From JAGNXB01 sp942490895 (lineage in GTDB: Bacteria; Bacteroidota; Bacteroidia; Chitinophagales; Saprospiraceae): a stretch of DNA of 64,000 nt. The position numbers and the translations under genes were made by a program. The DNA lies in contig CALNZC010000010.1 of the NCBI GenBank assembly GCA_942490895.1, forward strand, positions 1-64,000, in the 5' to 3' direction. Each line of letters begins with the position of its first letter. Position 1 is the stretch's first letter. A model generated the notes under the pieces. That model was not told the origin of the DNA. It worked only from the letters and a program-made list of their open reading frames with translations, and did no database searches. Shown piece after piece: positions 27,508 through 36,100 of this stretch.

Positions 27508-30500
27508 ATGTCCATCACCCTTCCTTCCCACAACGATCCTTTGGCCTTAGATAAGCAGCTGGCTCGTCAAGTGGAAAGCTGGACGCTTTCCCATCAAGTG
27601 AAAACCATACCTCCTGACCGGTTAGCCAAATTGCTCAGTGTATTGCTGGATCACATCGCTCAAACTGAACCGCTCCATTTCACTACGCAGTTCTCCCTGA
27701 TGGCGTACATCTGCCACAAATTCAGAGCCCCCTTCCATACGCAACAAGCCCTACACCTGTTTCGAAAGCATATGGCCCACTTGGATGGAATGTCTGATCC
27801 GGATGGTCAACAGCTCAAAGATGCCCGATCCTGGGGTTACCGTGCCCTGGCAGGCACGATAAGGGATATTTTCAGGGTGCCTCTTCAGCCGGCTTTCATA
27901 GATTTATTAACACAGCTTCCCGAGGCGATCATCCCCAACCGCAGCCATTACGGCTTTGAAGCTTTGGTGCCTTTGATCGTCATCGAAGTCCGAATGGACC
28001 CATGGCAACTGGTTGGCTATCGAGAGGATGAACCAGGGCAACCTGTTATCGTCCAGGGGAATGTGCTGGAGCGAAACGAGAACTTCAATTCTCTGTGGCC
28101 CTACTTATCCGAACACCCCTCCCCTATGATTCGCCTCAATCTGGTCGACTGCGAAGTGGATGAAGAAGGCGTCCTCTATCCAAGGGGGTTTATCCTGGAG
28201 CCAGACCACCTGTACGATGTCACCAGCGTCGCTGAGTGTTTCACACCAACGGGTCAATTTCCGGTCATTGGTGTGATGAAGCGATTTTTGCCCAGTGATG
28301 TGACGGCACCTATCCTGGCCGGGCATATGGCCAATTTTTTCCTCGATCGCTTGATCCAGGACCCTGAACTTGAATTTGACGCTGTTTTCCCCCATGTGTT
28401 TGCCCTCCACCCTCTTGGATTTGCCCTGCTTAGTGATCAGGAAGTCCGAGAACTGACTCAAAAGGGAAAGCACCATTTTGCCACACTCAAGGGATTCGTC
28501 CAAACCGGGTTGACCAGCGAGGGGATCACCCCTGAAGATTGCTACCTGGAACCTTCATTTTATAGCCCTGAATTTGGATTGCAGGGACGACTGGACATCT
28601 TCCATCTTCCTCCAGATGACAAGCTTGCCCCCGGCATCATTGAATTGAAAAGTGGAAGCCCCTTTCGTCCCAATGCCTATGGACTGAATGCCAACCACTA
28701 TATCCAGACACTACTCTATGATATTCTTGTCAAGGACCTTCGACCCAAAACGCAGGCATTGACCTATATCCTCTATTCGAAAGATGCGGAAAAGCCGTTG
28801 CGGTATGCGCCCGTAGTACGATCCAAGCAGATGGATGCTCTGCAAGTCAGGAATGAAATCCTGATGATGGATAATGACCTGGCATTTCTCCAAGGTGATG
28901 ACCCCTCCAGTTGGCAAATCCTGAACAAATGGAACCCTAAAGCCTATACCGGTTTGTTCGGGTTTCATCAGCGTGATCTGAATTTATTTTCCAAGACCTG
29001 GGAGGGACTGAGCCATCTGGAAAAGGCATATTTCACAACGTTCACCGGCTTTCTGGCGCGGGAATACAAACTGGCAAAATCTGGCCGGGCCGGATCCGAT
29101 CGCTGGAAAGGACAAGCCGCTCTGTGGTTAGACACCAGAGGTGAAAAAGCGGATCGATTTGCCATTTTATCCCATCTCCGGATCACCCTGGATCGCAGTG
29201 CTGAACAAGATCCTGTTCTCCACCTGGCCTTTACAGAACAGACGCCCAAACTTGCCAATTTCAGGATCGGGGACATTGTTATTCTCTATCCTCATGTCCC
29301 TGATGGTGCCAGCACTCGGGATCAGCTCTGGAAAAGCACCATTGTTGACCTCTTTCCCAGTGGGGTTGCCGTTCGCCTGCGTGCCCCACAAGTCAACAAG
29401 TCACGGTTTCAAGAATCCGGGTTGTGGCATTTGGAATCTGACTTTCTAGACAGCTCCTTCCATCAATTAACCAGAAGCCTCTTCGCTTTTGCGAAAGCAC
29501 CCGAACAAAAAAGAGCCCTCATCCTTGGACGTGAAGCGCCACGAAAAAGTGAACCTCAGGACTATTCATTATCCGATAAAATGACACCGGAACAACAAGG
29601 TGTTGTCCGTGATCTGCTTAACTCCAAAGATTACTTCTTGCTTTGGGGCCCTCCGGGAACAGGAAAAACCAGTGTAGTCCTCCATCATCTGGTCGCCTGG
29701 TTATTGGACAATACGCAAGAGCAAATCCTGCTCCTGGCCTATACCAATCGGGCTGTAGATGAGATCTGCGCCTCCATCGAAGCGATATCTGACCACTCCC
29801 GAGATCATTATTTGCGTATTGGCAGCCGATTCAGTACTTCGCCAGAGTATCGGGATCGATTGCTCGCAACACAGATGGCTAACTGCACCTCCAGAGCAGA
29901 TATCAAGAGCCTCCTCAAGAGGCATCGTATGTTCATCGGCACGGTTTCCTCCATGCAGGGAAAGTCCGAACTTTTCGCCTTGAAGAAATTTGATCGGGTC
30001 ATCATCGATGAGGCTTCACAGCTTCTAGAACCAATGCTGAGTGGGCTGTTGCCCAGGTTCAACCATTTTACACTCATCGGTGATCATCGTCAACTACCGG
30101 CTGTGGTCACTCAGGATCACGCAGATCGGGTGATATCCCTTCAACATTTGAAAGATTTCGGTTTCCAGGATGCCGGAACATCCCTTTTTGAACGACTGTT
30201 GACCCGAGTAGTTCAGGCCGGATGGACCAGGGCCGCAGGTATGCTTTCCAAACAGGGTCGGATGCATCGTGAACTGATGGCATTCCCAAATCAACTATTC
30301 TATGAGGGTAAACTCGACTGTATCAGTGCACATCAAGATCGGCAATTAACTGATCCGGCACTGGACCATCCACTGCACCCTGTTCTCTGTAATCGGCGCA
30401 TAGCTTTCTTTCCGGTGGACCCAGACCCCGATGAACGACTCATGAAGATGAATCGTCCGGAAGCTGCACTCCTGGTTGAATTGTATCGGTACTACAAAGC

Positions 30501-30870
30501 ACTCTATCTGGCGGACGGCCGAACCTGGGACCAGGAAACACTGGGAATCATTACTCCCTTTAAAGCCCAGATCGCATTGATCAAGCAGTTATTCAATGAG
30601 GCTGGAATTGATTCGGACGAATGCACCATTGATACGGTAGAACGCTATCAGGGTGGCGCTCGAGAGATCATACTGATCTCTTTCTGTGTCCAACGCCCTC
30701 AGGAGCTCGATATGATCACTTCAGATGAAAACGGTATTGATCGCAAGTTGAATGTCGCCCTGACACGAGCGCGGGAGCGAATCATCACACTGGGCATGCC
30801 TCACGCATTAGAGGCCCATCCTGTCTACAAGGCCTATGTCGACCAATATCGGGTGGATCTCAAACGGTGA
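27508..30870 (+). CDS. Nuclease-helicase fusion: PD-(D/E)XK nuclease plus SF1 DNA2/NAM7-type helicase
   Basis: This is a 1,120-residue protein. The N-terminal ~340 residues are unique. A PD-(D/E)XK nuclease core follows (GRLDIF ~360, IIELKSG ~376). The C-terminal third is a superfamily 1B helicase: Walker A GPPGTGKTS (~714), AYTNRAVDEI, Walker B IIDEASQLLEP (~832), GDHRQLPAV (~858), QGRMHREL (~915), ITPFKAQIALI, VERYQGGARE (~1045) and VALTRARERI (~1083). The order nuclease then helicase resembles eukaryotic Dna2, which trims flaps and ends; a role in DNA repair or processing is inferred. No iron-sulfur cysteine set of the Dna2/AddB type was seen. ATG at 27508 is preferred over TTG at 27496. 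It ends 14 bases from the convergent queE. Confidence 0.88.
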   Translation: MSITLPSHNDPLALDKQLARQVESWTLSHQVKTIPPDRLAKLLSVLLDHIAQTEPLHFTTQFSLMAYICHKFRAPFHTQQALHLFRKHMAHLDGMSDPDGQQLKDARSWGYRALAGTIRDIFRVPLQPAFIDLLTQLPEAIIPNRSHYGFEALVPLIVIEVRMDPWQLVGYREDEPGQPVIVQGNVLERNENFNSLWPYLSEHPSPMIRLNLVDCEVDEEGVLYPRGFILEPDHLYDVTSVAECFTPTGQFPVIGVMKRFLPSDVTAPILAGHMANFFLDRLIQDPELEFDAVFPHVFALHPLGFALLSDQEVRELTQKGKHHFATLKGFVQTGLTSEGITPEDCYLEPSFYSPEFGLQGRLDIFHLPPDDKLAPGIIELKSGSPFRPNAYGLNANHYIQTLLYDILVKDLRPKTQALTYILYSKDAEKPLRYAPVVRSKQMDALQVRNEILMMDNDLAFLQGDDPSSWQILNKWNPKAYTGLFGFHQRDLNLFSKTWEGLSHLEKAYFTTFTGFLAREYKLAKSGRAGSDRWKGQAALWLDTRGEKADRFAILSHLRITLDRSAEQDPVLHLAFTEQTPKLANFRIGDIVILYPHVPDGASTRDQLWKSTIVDLFPSGVAVRLRAPQVNKSRFQESGLWHLESDFLDSSFHQLTRSLFAFAKAPEQKRALILGREAPRKSEPQDYSLSDKMTPEQQGVVRDLLNSKDYFLLWGPPGTGKTSVVLHHLVAWLLDNTQEQILLLAYTNRAVDEICASIEAISDHSRDHYLRIGSRFSTSPEYRDRLLATQMANCTSRADIKSLLKRHRMFIGTVSSMQGKSELFALKKFDRVIIDEASQLLEPMLSGLLPRFNHFTLIGDHRQLPAVVTQDHADRVISLQHLKDFGFQDAGTSLFERLLTRVVQAGWTRAAGMLSKQGRMHRELMAFPNQLFYEGKLDCISAHQDRQLTDPALDHPLHPVLCNRRIAFFPVDPDPDERLMKMNRPEAALLVELYRYYKALYLADGRTWDQETLGIITPFKAQIALIKQLFNEAGIDSDECTIDTVERYQGGAREIILISFCVQRPQELDMITSDENGIDRKLNVALTRARERIITLGMPHALEAHPVYKAYVDQYRVDLKR

Positions 30871-30884
30871 TATCTACGGTTTCT

Positions 30885-31535
30885 TCAGGGAATTCCGATC
30901 AACTTATGCGTCTGTAAACTCAGGTGCCATTGGGGATGTGCCAGGCAATAATCTGTTGCGAGGCGGATATTCTCTATTTGATCGGGCCCATCCATTGGCT
31001 GGAGATAAAAGTGATCAAAAGCATACGAGGTAAATAATTCAGGCATTGCACCGGCCTGCGGGAATACCAGTTTGAGTTCTTGTCCACTCTTCTGAACCCA
31101 ATCGGATCCAGCCTTCGGGCTGACACAAATCCAGTCTATTCCAGAGGGAACTTCCAGTGTCCCATTCGTCTCAATAGCAATCTCAATGCCTTCTTCATGA
31201 AAGGTTTTGATCAAAGATTCATCCAGCTGGAGCAGGGGTTCACCACCTGTACAGACCACAAACGGAGGTAATTTGGAATCAACAGGCCAGGCTTTTCGAA
31301 TCTGGAGGGCGAGTTCAATGGCCTTGAATTTGCCACCACCGGGGCCATCAGTTCCCCGGAAGTCCGTATCACAGAACGAACAGATGGCTTTGGCCCGATC
31401 CTCCTCCCGACCCGACCAGAGGTTGCAACCACTGAATCGGCAAAAGACTGCAGGCCTTCCGGCATGCGTCCCTTCTCCCTGGAGGGTGTAATAAATCTCT
31501 TTGATCAAGTAAACGGTTGATTCCTTATCGGACAT
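30885..31535 (-). CDS. queE: 7-carboxy-7-deazaguanine synthase QueE, CX14CX2C type
   Basis: This is a 216-residue radical SAM enzyme that converts 6-carboxytetrahydropterin to 7-carboxy-7-deazaguanine in the queuosine pathway. The cluster cysteines are C37, C52 and C55, the expanded CX14CX2C spacing known from one QueE subgroup instead of CX3CX2C. Other family marks are YTLQGEGTHAGRPAVF at the N-terminus, FCDTDFRGTDG and CTGGEPLLQ. The start at 31535 (ATG, MSDKES) is preferred over TTG at 31544. Partner genes (queC, queD, folE) are not in the window. It is divergent from the Smr gene. Confidence 0.93.
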   Translation of the reverse strand: MSDKESTVYLIKEIYYTLQGEGTHAGRPAVFCRFSGCNLWSGREEDRAKAICSFCDTDFRGTDGPGGGKFKAIELALQIRKAWPVDSKLPPFVVCTGGEPLLQLDESLIKTFHEEGIEIAIETNGTLEVPSGIDWICVSPKAGSDWVQKSGQELKLVFPQAGAMPELFTSYAFDHFYLQPMDGPDQIENIRLATDYCLAHPQWHLSLQTHKLIGIP

Positions 31536-31673
31536 ATCGTGCAAAGCTTAGTTCCCGTGAGTGTCCAAACATCCCATGAATAATGGTTTGGTTTGTCTCT
31601 CCACCGGATCGGATAGATCAAGTTCAACAAAGATACTGTTTAGGTGTTCCAGCATGTCGCCTTATCTTTCCCC

Positions 31674-32678
31674 ATGTTCTGGCAATCCGGTGATAAAGTC
31701 TATCTGATCCACACCCGTCAATGGGCGGTGTTTGCCCGATATGTGGACAATGAAACGGCCATGATCATTCCCAATGATCATGATGAAGAGATCCCCGTCC
31801 ATCTGGATGACCTGGATTATAAAGCGCCTCCTCCGCCCCCCGAAGAAGAAACAGTTGTGCCTCCAAGCGCTCCCCCCTCCCGACCTGGCTCGATGGATAT
31901 CCGTGGAGTCATCAAACCCAGGGAGACAGGGATATTCCTGGCCATTACGGCCGATCCAGATCATCTGGAAACCCGTAAGTTCTACATCTTCCTCGTGAAT
32001 GATGGTCGACTATGCATCTCATTTGAAAGTCGTTTCAAAGCGGATCTTCAGGCAGAGGTTAGCAAGAAAGGTGAACTGCAACAGGGGGAATGGATCGAAT
32101 TGGTCGCTCTCTCGATGGATCAGCTTCATCATCAACCGGAGATCACTATTCGGTCCTTTTGGAAGCAGGCAGATCAATTACAAGAAAGGCCATTGTATTC
32201 GTTGCGCCCCCGACCCAAGTCTGTCTTTCCGAAACTGATGCCAAACGATTTTTTCTCGTTTCCGGCCGTCTTATATCGTCTTCCCGACCGCACAGATAAA
32301 AAGGAGCAATTAGAGGTGCACACCCGCCGAAAACCATCGTATTCATCCGGTAGGTCCTTTATCAGCTCCACACCGGCTCCACATGACAGGGCTGCTTTTG
32401 ATATTGTACGTGATCTGCATGCGGAGCTACTCTTTGCAGAGCCTGCGAAAGCCTCCAGTGCAGACATTTTTGCCAAGCAGATGCTGGTTTTCGAGCAATT
32501 TCTGAAACAAGCCATTCAAGTCGGTGTACCACATGTCTTCATCATCCATGGATTGGGGAAAGGAAAACTCAGGAAAGCCATTGCTGAACGATGTGCAGAC
32601 TATCCGGAAGTCAAGCTTGTACGAAACGACTATCACCCCAAATATGGATTCGGGGCCAGCGAGATCCTATTCGGTTAG
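31674..32678 (+). CDS. Smr-domain protein with Bacteroidota-type N-terminal region
   Basis: This is a 334-residue protein. The N-terminus (SGDKVYLIHTRQWAVFARYV) is a small beta domain of the type seen in Bacteroidota Smr proteins (DUF2027-like). A proline-rich linker (KAPPPPPEE) and a middle beta domain follow. The C-terminal ~85 residues form a Smr domain: DLHAELL at its start, HVFIIHGLGKGKLRKAI containing the HGxGxG motif, and HPKYGFGASEI. Smr domains are nucleases linked to MutS2, ribosome rescue or recombination; no MutS ATPase part is present here. ATG at 31674 is preferred over GTG at 31644. Confidence 0.85.
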   Translation: MFWQSGDKVYLIHTRQWAVFARYVDNETAMIIPNDHDEEIPVHLDDLDYKAPPPPPEEETVVPPSAPPSRPGSMDIRGVIKPRETGIFLAITADPDHLETRKFYIFLVNDGRLCISFESRFKADLQAEVSKKGELQQGEWIELVALSMDQLHHQPEITIRSFWKQADQLQERPLYSLRPRPKSVFPKLMPNDFFSFPAVLYRLPDRTDKKEQLEVHTRRKPSYSSGRSFISSTPAPHDRAAFDIVRDLHAELLFAEPAKASSADIFAKQMLVFEQFLKQAIQVGVPHVFIIHGLGKGKLRKAIAERCADYPEVKLVRNDYHPKYGFGASEILFG

Positions 32679-32773
32679 ACATACAGAACTCCTTCAAAAC
32701 CGGGGAAAGGCGAATATTTAATGGACAATACTTATCTTGAAGGAACTTTTCATCTATCAATTGTCCTGTACCC

Positions 32774-33103
32774 ATGAAATTTGAGATCTTTCAAAGTGAC
32801 AAATCAGGCAAATACTATTTCCGGCTCAAATCCAGAAATGGTCAGATCATCCTGCAGTCTCAGGGATATGAAGCCAAACCCAGCGCACAAAATGGGATTG
32901 CATCTGTAACCAAGCATTGTGCAGATTCCTCCTGTTATGAAACCAAACAAGCCAGCAATGGTAAGTGGCATTTCAACCTGAAGTCCTCCAATGGACAGAT
33001 CATCGGCAGTAGTCAACTCTATGCCAGTTCCTCGACAATGAAGGCCGGAATTGAAGCTTTACAACGAGTTGCGCCCATCGCCCGGATGGTTGATCTCACC
33101 TGA
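32774..33103 (+). CDS. YegP family protein (two DUF1508 repeats)
   Basis: This 109-residue protein is made of two tandem repeats of the same ~50-residue unit: KFEIFQSDKSGKYYFRLKS NGQIILQSQGY at residues 2-34 and YETKQASNGKWHFNLKS NGQIIGSSQLY at 56-87. Each is followed by a helix (AQNGIASVTKH, MKAGIEALQRV). This is the full YegP architecture and length. The biochemical role of the family is not established. It is convergent with the large secreted-protein gene at 33118, with only a short hairpin (ATCCG-AAAA-CGGAT, 33103-33116) between. Confidence 0.92.
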   Translation: MKFEIFQSDKSGKYYFRLKSRNGQIILQSQGYEAKPSAQNGIASVTKHCADSSCYETKQASNGKWHFNLKSSNGQIIGSSQLYASSSTMKAGIEALQRVAPIARMVDLT

Positions 33104-33117
33104 TCCGAAAACGGATT

Positions 33118-36100
33118 CTATTTAATCAATTGCACCTCTCCTTTGATCAGGCGTTGCTGTCCAGTGGTCATCATCAAGGTGGCCTTGTAAATGAAGATGC
33201 CAGGATCCAATGCGTCTCCGCGATAGGTGCCATCCCAACCCTGTCCAAGATCTCCAGGTACGAGGTCTGTTCCTTGGAAAATTTGATTCCCCCAACGGTC
33301 AAAAATAGCCAGATCCACTATTCGGCTGACTAATTCATTGCCGTAAATCGTAAATCCGTCATTGATCCCATCGGCATTCGGACTGAATGCAGTGGGAATG
33401 AAAAAGCGGGTCACCCCATCAAAAATGGTGATCACAACTTCATCCGAGGCGATGCATCCTTCCTCATTTTCGACCATCACTTCGATCAAAAGTGTCTCGG
33501 TAATCGATACTGTTTGTGTTAAACAGGTCGGGCACATGATATTCATCGGTTGCCATATCACGTTGACAAGGGTGCCTGCACTACCACTTAATACCGCCTC
33601 CAGATTGATTTGAGTGCCTGGTGGGACACTGATATCCGGTCCGAGGTCGACTTCAAATGAATTCGTTTCAATGAGGGTAACTGTCGTATCCACCACACAG
33701 CCCTGATCATCCTGAACAGAAAGGGAATATGTCCCCGGTCCAAGTGAAGAAAACGTGTTGTTGGTGCCAAATCCTTGCTGGTTCAGTTGAAAGTTGTAGG
33801 GGGCCAATCCTCCCACAACATCCACGATCTGCAATTGCCCATCCAATCCCTGGCAAGATGGCTGGAGCACATTTACAGCGAAGACGCTTGGCCCGGGAGC
33901 CCCGGCAGTCACAAACACGGAATCAAAACTTACACAGCCCGATGTCTGATCTTGAACGGTCAGCACATAGAGGCCGGGGAATTGAACGAGATAAGTTTTG
34001 TTTTCCCCCAAGCTGTCTGGCCCCAAAGACCACTGATAAGACCAATCTGGCTGGCTCCCCCCGCTCTGGTCACCCAGAATGATCATGTCCTGTGTGCACC
34101 CCAGCACCTGGTCTGCTCCTGCGATGGCAGTGGGCAGATTATGGATGATGACCTTCAGGTGGGCTGTATCGGCCAGACAAGGAAGTGTTGCATCTACAGT
34201 GTAGAGGATGTCATATAGACCTGGAGTCAGAGGTGTACTTCCTGTCCACAGGCCCGTATTGGCATTTATACCGTTGATCATGGCCGGGTTAGCCCCGAAA
34301 GCTGTCCAGTTCCCTCCTGAGTCGCCTCCAGTCAGCCGATCGGCCAAGGCTTCGTCCACTGCATCTCCCGGACAAAAGAAGAGCGTGTCCGTGAAATATC
34401 CTGCAGTGGGCTGCTGGGCCAAATCCAGAATCAGATGAACAGAATCCGGACATCCCGGTGGTGGCGTCGCGTTTAACAAAAATGTGAGTTGATACAGTCC
34501 TGGATCTCCGTTGGTCAGGAACAGGGAATCATCCATTAAGACTGCAGGAGAAGTGCCCGCCGGAGTTTGGGTGACTTGCCAGGTGCCCGCGTCTGCAAAA
34601 GTCTTAAAACTGTTCAGGGCGATCGTTTCAGATGAGGAGCACCATTCCAGTGGCCCTGAAAGGAGCAAGGGTGGACAGGCGCAGGCTACGACATTCACAT
34701 AGATGCTATCTATCACCTCCGGACAACTCCCAGAAGAAGCGGTGGTCTCGTAGACAAAGAGGTAGTTCCCCGGCGGGACACCGGTAAAATCCAGAGTAGG
34801 AAACGTTCCGGTGGCTCCTGAATTCTGAATATCGGACCAATAGCCGGCTGAAGGAGTAGTCTGGAACAATGAATCCATCCATAACAGGGGTGTTCCAGAA
34901 GGTCCCACCATATTACACACGTCAACCATCGGACGCAGATCTGCCCGGGGCAGAGCTTCCAGATTGACTTCGACGATAGCTTCATCAGGACAGGGATCAC
35001 CAGGAGCATTCGTCCATGTGGCTTTGAGATAATAGATTCCTTCTGTTGCTTGATGGGTGGTCAGGGTCGACCCGGTCAGAATGGCCGCATTCATCCCTGG
35101 AGGGGCAGAGACCATCTCCCAGTTGACGATCAAGCCAGGGGGTAAAATGGAATTAAGATCCAGATCACCTTCATCCTGACAACGGGAGACATCCATCAGG
35201 GTCGGACAAGAGCAATCCATGACTGTCAGGATCATGGAATATGATGGATTCAGGCAAGGCGGCAATGCCGAATCAAACCCATAAATAAATGTATAATTAC
35301 CAGGTGTCGATCCGGTAAAATCCAGGATGGGTAGCATGCCCGTTGCCCCTGGCACCGGAGTTAAAAACGACCATTCCCCGGAAGGATCTCCAGAGAGAAT
35401 CAAATCCTGAAAGTCCAAAACTGTCGACCAGTTGCCCACCAGTGTTTCATTGCAAACCGTATCCTTGGTTTGGATCAAAGCTGCAGGACCTGACAACAAC
35501 ACAAGATTCAGGGTATCCATCTGGGGGCAGTTTCCCGGTGGAGCAGGCACCAGTGCATATACGAGGCTATAATGACCTGTATCCGCTCCATTGACAAGCA
35601 ATTGGGTCGAGATAATTTGGGCAGGATTCGTACCAGAAGGGGTTTGATTAATCGACCAAGTCCCCTGTCCGACATTCACCTCAAAGTCTGACAATGCAAC
35701 ATCCCCCCCGTCGTTACACAGCGTGTCTGCCGATATGATCTGAAGTGGCGGACAAGTGCAATTGAGAACGATCACTTCGGTTACAGCTACAGCCTCCGGG
35801 CAAGGTGCCAGTGCATTCGTGGTGGTATATTCAAAACTGTATTGTCCAGGAGTTACTCCTGTAAAGTCGAGTACGGGTAAACTTCCCTGTGCCCCGGAGC
35901 CGTCGAGATCCACCCAATCACCACCCGAAACACCCATCTGGATCAGGGTATCCAGATCGAGTACAGTCGGCCATTGACCATTGGTGATCTGATTGCAGAG
36001 TGTATCTCTCTGGACCAATTGAAGTAAGGGCGGTGCATGGATCAGGAATTGATGAACAGACGTATCCACACATCCCGGCGGCGGGGCATTGGTGAGGTGA

